The position numbers were made by a program, and so were the translations under genes. The notes beneath the pieces were generated by a model. It was not told the DNA's origin. It did not search any database and worked only from the letters and a program-made list of their open reading frames with translations. From Catenulispora rubra (GTDB taxonomy: Bacteria > Actinomycetota > Actinomycetes > Streptomycetales > Catenulisporaceae), in the NCBI RefSeq assembly GCF_015356825.1, contig NZ_JAACYW010000012.1:1-64000 (forward strand): 64,000 bases of DNA, given 5' to 3'. The number at the start of each line of letters is the position of its first letter. Positions within the stretch are counted from its first letter, which is position 1. Below, piece by piece: positions 34,794-42,737 of the stretch.

Positions 34794-35498
34794 GTGGCGA
34801 ACGGACTCACCGGCATCCAGCGCGGCTCACTGGTCGACGAAGTCATCGACAAGCTCCGCGAACAGATCAGCAGCGGCGCGTGGGCGGTGGACGCCCGCAT
34901 CCCCACCGAGCCGGAGCTCGTCGAGGCTCTGAACGTGGGCCGCGGCACGGTCCGCGAGGCGGTGCGGGCGCTGGCCCACGCCGGCCTGCTGGAGGTGCGG
35001 CGCGGCGACGGGACGTACGTCCGGGCCCGCAGCGAGCTCTCCGGCGCGCTGCGGCGCGAGATCCAGGCCACGACGCACGACCACGTCCAGGAGGTCCGCC
35101 GCGCGATCGAGGTCGAGGCGGCGCGCCTGGCCGCCCGCCGCGCCACCCCGGCCGACCTCGAAGCGTGCGACCGCGCGCTGGCCGCCCGGGACGTCGCGGC
35201 GCGCAAGGTCGAGAAGGCCGATCACAGCGACACGTCCTGGGTCGACGAGTGGGTCGAGGCCGACGCGAACTTCCACACCGCGATGGTCGCCGCCGCCGGC
35301 AACCCGCTCCTGCTCGACCTCTACCTGGAGATCGGCAGCGCACTGCGCACCGTGTTGACGGAGCGCGCGCTGCGCACAGACTTCGACCGCTTCCTCGTCG
35401 CCGGGCACAGCACCCTGCTGGACGCGGTGCGCGCCGGGGACCCCGAGGCCGCCGTGCGCGAGGCCTCGCTGAACGTGGAGACCAGCGCGGAGGAGTAA
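34794..35498 (+). CDS. GntR-family (FadR subfamily) transcriptional regulator
   Basis: 234 residues from GTG at 34794. The winged helix (LVDEVIDKLREQISSGAWAVDARIPTEPELVEALNVGRGTVREAVRALAHAGLLEVRRGDGTYV) spans about 13-77. A helical FCD effector domain follows, with metal-ligand pattern residues in ADANFHTAMVAAAGNP and AGHSTLLDAVRAGD. It probably represses the MFS gene next to it when its carboxylate-type ligand is absent. Confidence 0.9.
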   Translation: MANGLTGIQRGSLVDEVIDKLREQISSGAWAVDARIPTEPELVEALNVGRGTVREAVRALAHAGLLEVRRGDGTYVRARSELSGALRREIQATTHDHVQEVRRAIEVEAARLAARRATPADLEACDRALAARDVAARKVEKADHSDTSWVDEWVEADANFHTAMVAAAGNPLLLDLYLEIGSALRTVLTERALRTDFDRFLVAGHSTLLDAVRAGDPEAAVREASLNVETSAEE

Positions 35499-35521
35499 GT
35501 CCCTTCCAGGATCGCCGCGCG

Positions 35522-35527
35522 TATAGT
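35522..35527 (+). promoter_or_regulatory. -10 element for a leaderless DUF1707 transcript
   Basis: TATAGT followed by 7 bp and a GTG codon fits the actinobacterial leaderless rule (TANNNT then 6-8 bp to the start). No good -35 hexamer was found at 16-18 bp. Confidence 0.5.
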
Positions 35528-35534
35528 GCACAAG

Positions 35535-36185
35535 GTGAGCGTGCCCGCAGCCTTTCCGGCCAACGACCCCCACAACACCATGCGCGCTTCCGATGCCGAC
35601 CGGGACCACGTCGCGGAAGCCCTGAGGGAGGCCTACGCGGAGGGCCGCCTCGACGTCGAAGAGCACAACGAGCGCATCGATCTCGCCTACAAGGCCAAGA
35701 CCCTCGGCGAGCTGTCGCCGTTGCTGTCGGACCTGCCGCAGCGGCACGCCGCGACCCTCGCCGGTCCCACCTCACCGATTCCGCCGATGCCCGCGGATTA
35801 CGCGCCGGGTTCGAAAATCACGGCCGTCTTCGCCGAGCAGAAGCGCGGCGGGCGCTGGGTCGTGCCGTCGACGACCACCGCGGCGGCCGTCTTCGGCTCG
35901 GTCACCATCGACCTGCGCGAGGCCGTGCTGACCCAGCGCGAGGTGGTCATCATCGCCAACGCGGTGTTCGGCTCGATCGAGATCAAGGTGCCGCACGGCG
36001 TCGTCGTGCGCGACGAGGGCACCGCGGTGTTCGGCTCGCGCAGCGGCTCGGACCGGAACGCCGCCGGGGACGTGCCGATCACGCCGGACTCGCCGGTCGT
36101 GGTGCTGCGCGGGATGGCGCTGTTCGGCGAGGTGTCGGTGCGGTATCCCAAGCCGAAGAAGCTCGGCAAGTTCCTCGGGCGCTGA
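35535..36185 (+). CDS. DUF1707 protein with LiaF-like C-terminal (DUF2154) beta-helix domain
   Basis: 216 residues if translation begins at GTG 35535; a GTG at 35526 is also in frame. The DUF1707 helix pair (MRASDADRDHVAEALREAYAEGRLDVEEHNERI) is followed by a stretch with repeated AVFGS triplets characteristic of the LiaF/VraT C-terminal domain linked to envelope stress sensing. No membrane helix is seen, so it may act on the cytoplasmic side. A TATAGT -10 element at 35522-35527 lies 7 bp before GTG 35535, so the mRNA is probably leaderless. Confidence 0.82.
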   Translation: MSVPAAFPANDPHNTMRASDADRDHVAEALREAYAEGRLDVEEHNERIDLAYKAKTLGELSPLLSDLPQRHAATLAGPTSPIPPMPADYAPGSKITAVFAEQKRGGRWVVPSTTTAAAVFGSVTIDLREAVLTQREVVIIANAVFGSIEIKVPHGVVVRDEGTAVFGSRSGSDRNAAGDVPITPDSPVVVLRGMALFGEVSVRYPKPKKLGKFLGR

Positions 36186-36258
36186 GTATTGGCGCTAGTT
36201 CCAGCCTCTGGTTCCAGCCTCTGGTCTCTAGCTCCAGTTCCGGTTCCAGCTCTGGCTG

Positions 36259-36633
36259 CTAGCCCTGCGGCGCGTTGAGCGGCGTCGCCACGCACGCCGT
36301 CCCGTAAGCGCAGATCTCCGTACCGAGCTCGCCGGGCGACGTCTCGAACCGCATCGCCAGCACCGCGTTCCCGCCCCGGCGCGCGGCCTCCTCGGTCAGC
36401 CGGGCCATCGCCTCCATCCGGCTGTCGACGAGCATCTTCGTCTGGCCCTTCAGCTCGCCGCCCTTCAGCGACTTCATCGCCGACCCGAACGAGCTGCCGA
36501 TGTTGCGCGCGCGGACCGTCAGCCCGAAGCACTCGCCCAACACGCGTTCGATGCGGAACCCCGGCAGGTCGTTCATCGTGCTCACCATCACGGTGTTCGC
36601 AGGATCCTGGCCGCCGCTGTAGTCAGTGCTCAT
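36259..36633 (-). CDS. YbjQ/UPF0145 family protein
   Basis: 124 residues. The family core is seen in MVSTMNDLPGFRIERVLGECFGLTVRARNIG, GQTKMLVDSRMEAMARLTEEAARRGGNAVLAMRFET and CAYGTAC. YbjQ proteins form pentameric rings. Their cellular role is unsettled, with metal binding proposed. It is a single gene, and a short region of repeated GTTCCAGCCTCTG separates it from the DUF1707 gene that converges on it. Confidence 0.87.
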   Translation of the reverse strand: MSTDYSGGQDPANTVMVSTMNDLPGFRIERVLGECFGLTVRARNIGSSFGSAMKSLKGGELKGQTKMLVDSRMEAMARLTEEAARRGGNAVLAMRFETSPGELGTEICAYGTACVATPLNAPQG

Positions 36634-36669
36634 ACCGACAGCTTGAGCAAGGCGGGCCCGCTCGGCGCG

Positions 36670-37734
36670 CTACGCGAGCGAATGGGTTAGCGCGAACTCC
36701 GCCATCCCGTCGGCGAACTCCACGCGCGGCCGCCAGCCGAGCTCGTCGCGGATCCGCGCGCTGGAGGCGGTGATGTGCCGCACGTCCCCGAGCCGGTAGC
36801 CGCCGGTCACCACCGGCGGCGGGCCGTCCATCGCGCGCGCCAGTTCGGCGGCCATCTCGCCGACGGTGCGCGGGGTTCCGCTGCCGACGTTGTAGGCGCG
36901 CAGTTCGCCGGGGCCGCATCCGGTAGCTCTGGCGGCACCGTCCGTGTCGGCAGCGTCGGCGGCACCAGCGGCACGAGCGGCACCGGCGGCCCACTCCAGC
37001 GCGGCGACGTTCGCGGTCGCGATGTCGCGCACGTGCACGAAGTCGCGCCGCTGACCGCCGTCCTCGAACACCGCCGGCGCCTCGCCGCGCATCAGCGCCG
37101 ACCTGAACAGCGCCGCGACCCCCGCGTAGGGCGTGTCGCGCGGCAGCCGCGGGCCGTAGACGTTGTGGTAGCGCAGGGCCACGGCGCGGACGCCGTCGGA
37201 CAGGCGCGCCCACGAGGCAGCCAGATGCTCGGTCATCAGCTTCGAGGCGGCGTAGATGTTGCGCGGATCGAGCGGCGCGTCCTCAGCGACCAGTCCCGGG
37301 GCCAACGGCTCCGCGCAGATCGGGCACGGGGGTTCGAAGAACCCTGAGATCAGATCCTCTTCGCGCCGCGGACCGGGACGGACGCAGCCGTGCTCGGCGC
37401 ACTCGTACCGGCCCTCGCCGTAGACGACCATCGACGACGCGAACGCCAACGCCTGCACCCCCGCCTCGGCCATCTCGGCCAGCAGCACCGACGTGCCGAA
37501 GTCGTTGTGCGACACGTAGTCCGGCGCGTCGCCGACCGTGCGGTCCAGGCCGACCTTCGCCGCCTGGTGGCAGACGGCGTCCACACCCCGCAGGGCTCTG
37601 CGAACGTCCTCGGCGTCCCGGACATCGGCACCGTTCACCAGGTCCAATCCCACGACCTCGTGCCCGGCGGCTTCCAGCGCCTCGACGACATGCGACCCGA
37701 TGAACCCGGCGGAACCGGTGACGAGAACCCTCAT
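36670..37734 (-). CDS. NAD-dependent epimerase/dehydratase with a Cys-rich insertion
   Basis: 354 residues of the extended SDR family: NAD motif VTGSAGFIGSHVVEAL (about 5-20), active-site SSM and YAASK (Tyr near 170), and the sugar-nucleotide segments DGGQRRDFVHVRDIA and ELGWRPRVEFADGM. Between strand 4 and the catalytic Tyr there is an insertion with two Cys pairs (ECAEHGC and PPCPIC), a likely zinc knuckle. A low-complexity Ala/Gly insert follows residue 253. Probably a nucleotide-sugar epimerase or dehydratase; substrate unknown and no glycan cluster nearby. Confidence 0.87.
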   Translation of the reverse strand: MRVLVTGSAGFIGSHVVEALEAAGHEVVGLDLVNGADVRDAEDVRRALRGVDAVCHQAAKVGLDRTVGDAPDYVSHNDFGTSVLLAEMAEAGVQALAFASSMVVYGEGRYECAEHGCVRPGPRREEDLISGFFEPPCPICAEPLAPGLVAEDAPLDPRNIYAASKLMTEHLAASWARLSDGVRAVALRYHNVYGPRLPRDTPYAGVAALFRSALMRGEAPAVFEDGGQRRDFVHVRDIATANVAALEWAAGAARAAGAADAADTDGAARATGCGPGELRAYNVGSGTPRTVGEMAAELARAMDGPPPVVTGGYRLGDVRHITASSARIRDELGWRPRVEFADGMAEFALTHSLA

Positions 37735-37839
37735 ACCGCCGACGCTAGACGCCGACAGCGGCGCCGCACCCCATGCGACGCCGCCGTTCAGCGAACCGTA
37801 ATGAGCTGTCCCGGAGGACCGGCTACGGAGAAGCGGGGC

Positions 37840-38421
37840 CTAGGCGTCCGCCTGCCCGCTCTCATCAGGCTCGCCGCTCTCGCTCGTGCTCTCACTCTCG
37901 CGGTCCGGTCCGGCCTCCCGGACCTCCTCCACCTTGCGCATCGCGTCCCGCAGGTCGCCGACCCAGTCGCCGGCGTGCTTCTCCACGAGCCGCACGCACC
38001 AGGCCAGCGCCTCGCTCCGGCTCCGGGCGACGCCGCCGTCCACCAGCGTGTCCAGCAGCGCGCGCTCGGGCTGCTTCAGCCGGGTCATCACCGGCACGGA
38101 CAGGTGCGTGAACAAACGCCCCTGGTCACCGCACCGCACGCCCCAGGAGACCTTGCGCCCGAACTTGTGCTCCGCGTCCCGGGCCACGGCCATGCGCGCC
38201 TCGCGCGTGCGCTCCCGGAACTCCTTGATCCGGCCCTCGACGGTGGCGGCCTTCTCCGCCTCCGAGGCGCCCTCGGTGTAGGCCGGCTCCGGTATCCGCC
38301 CGACGACCGTGATCTCCTCGCGGTCGACCGTGACCTCCGGCGCGCCCTCGAACAGGTCCTCCGGCAGCCGTCCTGTGAACCATCCTCGTGTCTTCTCGAT
38401 CAGCTCTTCACGTGTAGCCAT
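37840..38421 (-). CDS. Conserved actinobacterial protein of unknown function (193 aa)
   Basis: ATG at 38421. The product starts MATREELIEKTRGWFTGRLP and has EVTVDREEITVVGRI followed by a long charged helical stretch (RIKEFRERTREARMAVARDAEHKFG), then a small domain with the ribbon-helix-helix-like GGVARSRSEALAWCVRLVEKHAGDWV. The C-terminus is acidic and Ser-rich. I know of similar streptomycete proteins but no function. The octamer TGTAATCG is repeated in tandem 7 bp before the start codon, a possible autoregulatory site. Confidence 0.75.
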   Translation of the reverse strand: MATREELIEKTRGWFTGRLPEDLFEGAPEVTVDREEITVVGRIPEPAYTEGASEAEKAATVEGRIKEFRERTREARMAVARDAEHKFGRKVSWGVRCGDQGRLFTHLSVPVMTRLKQPERALLDTLVDGGVARSRSEALAWCVRLVEKHAGDWVGDLRDAMRKVEEVREAGPDRESESTSESGEPDESGQADA

Positions 38422-38428
38422 GTATCTA

Positions 38429-38444
38429 CGATTACACGATTACA
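38429..38444 (-). promoter_or_regulatory. Tandem octamer TGTAATCG before the 193-aa gene
   Basis: Two perfect direct copies of TGTAATCG (read on the minus strand) end 7 bp before the ATG at 38421. In this GC-rich genome such an A/T-rich direct repeat at a promoter suggests an operator or the promoter core itself. Confidence 0.5.
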
Positions 38445-38476
38445 ACGTCTAGGACAGCCTGGCGAGCGCACGAATA

Positions 38477-38513
38477 AAGGCGGGGCGTTCGCCTTGAGCG
38501 AACGCCCCGCCTT
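38477..38513 (-). terminator. Strong hairpin followed by TTTATT on the minus strand
   Basis: Perfect 16-bp stem, 38477-38492 with 38498-38513, 5-nt loop. The minus-strand product continues as TTTATT, so it should stop leftward transcripts that come from the 38.5-39.0 kb region, where no confident gene is seen. Confidence 0.85.
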
Positions 38514-39056
38514 GCCCCCTGGTCCCCCCAGGGAGGTCCGCGAGACCTGTAACCATCAACGCGCGCTCACCACGCGCGGTTCACCGCAATCTCCAGTCCT
38601 TTCAAGAGCCGACGCGGGTACCGGCGCACGTCCACACAACGTGGTGCCGTTGACCCTCACGACGACTCAGCCCAGTGACCGTCCCTGTGCCCGTCTCTCT
38701 TGTGAAGTCTCTTGTGAAGTTTTGCAGCGTGCCGGAACTGCAGCGTGCCGAACCGGGCCACACCCCGGGACCACACGGCGGAAGTGTTCTTGCGGTACAT
38801 ACCTGAACGCGTTCGGCGGCTCCAGCTGCCTGACTGGCGCCTGGCTTCAGCGTAGGCGCGAGGCGCCAGAAGCCTGATCCGTCAGGCGACGTAGAAATGC
38901 GCACCGAAATGACTAGGACGGCGCCCGCGGCCGCCGGAACGAAGACGTAGGCTCGGCGGCGGATCCACAGATCGCGGACGGCCACAGCGCCGCGCCTGTA
39001 ACACCGGCACCGGACCCCGCGTCGGTACGGGTGGAATGTTCGACGAAGGAAGCGCG
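38514..39056. other. Gene-poor region upstream of the SigE-type sigma factor
   Basis: No confident gene. A leftward frame from GTG 38985 to 38602 (127 residues, one N-terminal hydrophobic helix, then low-quality sequence) is the only candidate for the transcript ended by the hairpin at 38477-38513. A 12-bp direct repeat, TCTCTTGTGAAG twice, lies at 38696-38719. The promoter of the sigma factor gene must be near 38990-39040. Confidence 0.4.
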
Positions 39057-39563
39057 GTGGCCATGGCGAAGCACGATGAAGAGTTCTTGGAGTTCGCTTC
39101 AGCGCGGACCCAGCACCTGTTCCGTACCGCGTACCTGATGTGCGGGGACTGGCATCAGGCCGAGGACCTCGTTCAGGAGACGCTCGGCAAGGTCTACGCG
39201 GTCTGGGGCCGCAAGCGGCGTATCGAGAACCCCGACGCCTATGCGCAGACCGTGCTGACCCGGACGTTCATTTCGGCGCGGCGGAAGCGCAGCTCGCGGG
39301 AGCTGCCCTCCTCCAGCCTGCCCGAGGCCGAGTTCCACGAGGCGGACGCGTCCCTGCGCATGACCTTGCTGGAGGGCCTGGCGGCCCTGCCGGCCAAGGA
39401 CCGCGCCGTGCTGGTTCTGCGGTTCTGGGAGGACCGCAGTGTCGAGGAGGTGGCGCACATCATGGGCGCCAGCTCGGGCGCGGTGCGCACACGCACGAAC
39501 CGGGCCCTGACCCGGCTGCGCGGCACGCTCGGGGATCTGCTTCCGGAACTCGCCCTCACCTGA
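39057..39563 (+). CDS. SigE-family ECF RNA polymerase sigma factor
   Basis: 168 residues from GTG 39057 with AAGGA 6 bp upstream; ATG 39063 and ATG 39036 are alternatives. Region 2 is seen as ARTQHLFRTAYLMCGDWHQAEDLVQETLGKVYAVW (about 13-47) and region 4 as LEGLAALPAKDRAVLVLRFWEDRSVEEVAHIMGASSGAVRTRTNRALTRLR (about 105-155), as in the SigE-family ECF group of actinobacteria. The next gene encodes a single-pass membrane protein that is probably its regulator. Confidence 0.92.
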   Translation: MAMAKHDEEFLEFASARTQHLFRTAYLMCGDWHQAEDLVQETLGKVYAVWGRKRRIENPDAYAQTVLTRTFISARRKRSSRELPSSSLPEAEFHEADASLRMTLLEGLAALPAKDRAVLVLRFWEDRSVEEVAHIMGASSGAVRTRTNRALTRLRGTLGDLLPELALT

Positions 39564-39600
39564 ACACCACACTGTGGATCCGAGAAAGAAGGAAGCTGAC

Positions 39601-40542
39601 ATGCCCGACAACCTCAACGGTGTCATGCGGAGCGCGACGGAGAACCTGAACCCGAACATCGGCAAGCTCACCGCCGGCGGCATCGAGCGCGGCGTGCGCA
39701 AGCGCCGCAACCGGCGCGTCGCGCAGATCGCCGGCGCCGCGGCCAGCGTGACCGCGGTCTTCGGCGTGGTGGCGGCCGTCGGCGCCCCCGGCCACGGGAG
39801 CCCGGCGACCGTCTCGGCCGGCTCCGGCGCGACGCCGACGGCCCCGAAGTCCTCGGCGGTCGGCGGCCTCACCGGCCCGGCCGCGACGCCGACGCCGACC
39901 ACCACCAGCACGACGAAGACGCCCGCCGTCCCGCCGGTGAGCGGCGACGACATGGCCGGCTGGCTGGAGCAGGTGCTGGCGCCGTACCACTTCACCGGCG
40001 AGAAGGTGCTGTACTCGGAGGGCTCGGACGGGCCGGCCGGGCCGTACGCCACGCTGCGCATCGGCTACGACGGGCAGGCCGGCAGCGTCTCGCTGAACGT
40101 CATCCGCTCCAGCTACCAGGACCAGAGCGGTGGCTCGCTGCCGCCGTACTTCACGGAGCGGACCCTGCCCGACGGCAGCCACCTGCAGGTGTTCGACGGT
40201 CCGGAATGGCCGGCCGGCAACGGCGACCCGTCCGCGAAGCGGATCGACGTCGAGTGGTACCGCACGGACGGCATCGCGATCGAGATCCAGGTGCTCAACG
40301 CGGTGCAGGAGAAGGGCACCACCACTGCCGGCAAGCTCGGGCTGACCACGGACCAGGCGACGGCGGTCGTGCAGTCGGCGGTGTGGGACAAGGCGATCGC
40401 GGCGGTCTGGGCCAAGCCGCGGCCGAGCGCTCCGAAGGTTCCGAGCAGCGAGATGTCGAAGCTGCTGCAGCAGAAGAACGCGGGCGGCAGCACCCCGGTG
40501 TCCAGCCCCGCGTCCAGCCCCGTGTCCAGCCCTGCCAGCTAG
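39601..40542 (+). CDS. Single-pass membrane protein encoded with the SigE sigma factor, probable anti-sigma or sensor
   Basis: 313 residues from ATG 39601 with AGGAAG 6 bp upstream. The N-terminal 45 residues are cytoplasmic and basic ([13 protein letters not shown]) and lead into one membrane helix (about 43-62). The extracellular part has a Thr/Pro linker and a folded domain ([17 protein letters not shown], then [19 protein letters not shown]). The C-terminus has in-frame 12-bp repeats coding for SSPxSSPx. Position 37 bp after the sigma gene suggests control of it. No HXXXCXXC zinc anti-sigma motif is present. Confidence 0.7.
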   Translation: MPDNLNGVMRSATENLNPNIGKLTAGGIERGVRKRRNRRVAQIAGAAASVTAVFGVVAAVGAPGHGSPATVSAGSGATPTAPKSSAVGGLTGPAATPTPTTTSTTKTPAVPPVSGDDMAGWLEQVLAPYHFTGEKVLYSEGSDGPAGPYATLRIGYDGQAGSVSLNVIRSSYQDQSGGSLPPYFTERTLPDGSHLQVFDGPEWPAGNGDPSAKRIDVEWYRTDGIAIEIQVLNAVQEKGTTTAGKLGLTTDQATAVVQSAVWDKAIAAVWAKPRPSAPKVPSSEMSKLLQQKNAGGSTPVSSPASSPVSSPAS

Positions 40543-42590
40543 CCCAGCTGTGCTGTCAGCTCACTGAGATCGGTTGTAGGGGTCTGGCATACGAAGCCCC
40601 GGCAGACGTACGCGGCCGGTTCACCGGCGATGGTGGGCCGGTCGTGGAGCAGCTCGGGGACAGTGGCGGAGTCCGCTTCCGTCGGCGGGGTCACGGCGAT
40701 GACGAGGCCGGGAGCGGTGCTGCGGAGGGCGGCTTGGTGGAGGGCCCGGAAGGCGTCCTCATCTCCTCCCTCTGCTGCCTCTCCGCTCCACTCGCCGACG
40801 ATCGCCACCTCGCGCGGCCCGTCCGCCAGCGCCTCGGCCGCCGCCAGTCCCCAGCCCGCGAACCTCGGCGCCTTCTCGGCCAGCGCACCGGTGAAGCGCA
40901 GCGCCTGCTCGGCGGCCTCGCGGTGGCGTCCCGAGCCGGTGAGCGCGGCGTAGGTGAGCAGGGCTCCGGCGGCCGCGGAGGTACCGCCGGGGGTGGCGTT
41001 GTCGGTCGGGTCGGCCGGGCGGAAGATCAGGGTCTCGGCGTCGTCGGCGGTGTCGTAGAAGAGGCCTGATTCGTCGCGGAAGTTGTCGAGGACGACGTCC
41101 AGCAACCGGCCCGCGAAGGCGAACCAGCGCGGCTCGCCGGTGACGGCGTACAGGGCGAGAAGCCCTTCGGCGACGTCGGCGTAGTCCTCCAGAACGCCCG
41201 GATTCTGCGCGCCGGCAACGCCGTCGCGCGAGGTGCGCGTCAAGCGCTTCGCCTTGTCGTCCCAGTGCACGCGCTCGAGCATCTCAGCGGTCTGACCCGC
41301 CGCCGTCACGAGCTCGGGGCGCCCGGTCAGCGCCCCGGCCTCGGCCAGCGCCGCCACCGCCAGACCGTTCCACGCCGCCACGGCCTTGTCGTCGCGTCCC
41401 GGGGCGGTGCGCTCGGCGCGGCGGGCTTCGAACAGACGGCTGCGTACGTTTCCGAAGCGCTCGGCGTCATCAGGGTCCTGCAACAGCTGGAGGACGGACA
41501 GGCCGTGCTCGAAGGTGCCCTCGGCCGTGACGTTGAAGACCGTCGCGGCCCAGGCGGCGTCTTCCTCGCCCAGGACGGCTTCGAGCTGGTCGGCGTCCCA
41601 GGCGTAGAACTTGCCCTCGACACCGTCGGTGTCGGCGTCCAGCGACGAGGCGAGGCCGCCGGCGCCGTCGAGCCACAGCTCGCGCAGCATCCAGTCGGCG
41701 GTCTCGTTGACGACGCGCAGCGCGAGGGCGTCGCCGGTCGCGCGCCACAGGTGCAGGTAGGCGCGGAGAAGCAGGGCATTGTCGTAGAGCATCTTCTCGA
41801 AGTGCGGCACCACCCACGCGTCGTCGACGGAGTAGCGCGCGAAACCGCCGCCGAGCTGGTCGTACATGCCGCCGCGCGCCATCGCCTCGCACGTCTGCCG
41901 GACCATCACGAGCGCATCGGCGTCCCCGGTCCGGGCATGGTGACGGAGCAACTGCTCCAGCGTCATGGACGGCGGAAACTTCGGCGCACCACCGAACCCA
42001 CCGCGCTCGCCGTCGAACTCCCGCCGCAACGCCCCGACAGCAACCCCCAACGCCGCCGGATCCGGCACCCCCTCCGCACCGGCGACAACCCGGGCGTGAT
42101 GCGCCAGCTCAGCTACCAGGCCATCCCCGGCCCGCAGCACATCGTCCCGGATGTCACCCCACGCGCGATCGACGGCGACCAGCAACTGCTGAAACGCCGG
42201 CAGGCCATGCCGAGCAACCGGCGGGTAGTAGGTCCCGGCCTGGAAAGGCTTGCCGTCAGGCGTCGCGAAGACCGTCATCGGCCACCCGCCACCACCGGTC
42301 ATGGCCTGCGTAGCCGCCATGTAGACGGCATCGACGTCCGGGCGCTCCTCACGATCGACCTTCACGCACACGTACTTCTCGTTCATGAGAGCGGCGGTCG
42401 CCTCATCCTCGAAGCTCTCATGCGCCATGACATGACACCAATGGCACGCGGCGTACCCGATCGAGATGAGCAGCGGCACGTCCCGGCGCCGCGCCTCAGC
42501 GAAGGCCTCCTCGCCCCACTGGTACCAGTCGACGGGGTTGTCGGCGTGCTGGAGGAGGTAGGGGGAGGTCGCGTCCGCGAGCCGGTTCAT
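40539..42590 (-). CDS. DUF255 thioredoxin-fold protein (YyaL / SSP411-like)
   Basis: 683 residues from ATG 42590. The N-terminal thioredoxin-like DUF255 domain has the [26 protein letters not shown] signature and the CHWCHVM redox motif near 47-53. The C-terminal 450 residues are an (alpha/alpha)6-type glycosidase-like domain ([36 protein letters not shown]). The family is widespread, with no settled activity. Its stop overlaps the stop of the facing sigma-partner gene by four bases. Its first 170 bp recur at 46189-46361 and partly at 48204-48248, which marks it as an insertion hot spot. Confidence 0.92.
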   Translation of the reverse strand: MNRLADATSPYLLQHADNPVDWYQWGEEAFAEARRRDVPLLISIGYAACHWCHVMAHESFEDEATAALMNEKYVCVKVDREERPDVDAVYMAATQAMTGGGGWPMTVFATPDGKPFQAGTYYPPVARHGLPAFQQLLVAVDRAWGDIRDDVLRAGDGLVAELAHHARVVAGAEGVPDPAALGVAVGALRREFDGERGGFGGAPKFPPSMTLEQLLRHHARTGDADALVMVRQTCEAMARGGMYDQLGGGFARYSVDDAWVVPHFEKMLYDNALLLRAYLHLWRATGDALALRVVNETADWMLRELWLDGAGGLASSLDADTDGVEGKFYAWDADQLEAVLGEEDAAWAATVFNVTAEGTFEHGLSVLQLLQDPDDAERFGNVRSRLFEARRAERTAPGRDDKAVAAWNGLAVAALAEAGALTGRPELVTAAGQTAEMLERVHWDDKAKRLTRTSRDGVAGAQNPGVLEDYADVAEGLLALYAVTGEPRWFAFAGRLLDVVLDNFRDESGLFYDTADDAETLIFRPADPTDNATPGGTSAAAGALLTYAALTGSGRHREAAEQALRFTGALAEKAPRFAGWGLAAAEALADGPREVAIVGEWSGEAAEGGDEDAFRALHQAALRSTAPGLVIAVTPPTEADSATVPELLHDRPTIAGEPAAYVCRGFVCQTPTTDLSELTAQLG

Positions 42591-42608
42591 GGGGCCAGCC
42601 TCCCATAC
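42427..42608. repeat. Hot-spot repeat, copy 1 (5' end of the intact DUF255 gene)
   Basis: The segment 42437-42570 is matched at 46189-46322 with two differences seen over 134 bp, and weaker similarity continues to 42608. It includes the start of the DUF255 gene through its CHWC motif. Orientation of both copies is the same, so the 3.6 kb between them (Fic to the 392-aa gene) is flanked by direct repeats. Confidence 0.85.
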
Positions 42609-42702
42609 CCCACCTCGACCCGGGCCGTGCTCCCATGTTGTACGGCACCATGGCTGCACATCGGGTCGTGGGCCATGACGTGCGGGAAAACCCACACCAA
42701 GT

Positions 42703-42731
42703 TTGACGCAATGATTACGTCAATCTATCAT
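42703..42731 (+). promoter_or_regulatory. Promoter of the Fic gene, overlapped by two interleaved inverted repeats
   Basis: -35 TTGACG (42703-42708), 17-bp spacer, -10 TATCAT (42726-42731), then 6 bp to the ATG at 42738, so the transcript is leaderless. TTGACG pairs with CGTCAA (42718-42723), and CAATGAT (42709-42715) pairs with ATCATTG (42727-42733). The two repeats cover the whole promoter and look like operators. Confidence 0.7.
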
Positions 42732-42737
42732 TGAGAC

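Noticed and set aside
38602-38985. 127-residue leftward gene as a firm call
   Set aside because: Single hydrophobic helix and otherwise poor composition, mixed codon third positions; kept only as a possibility.
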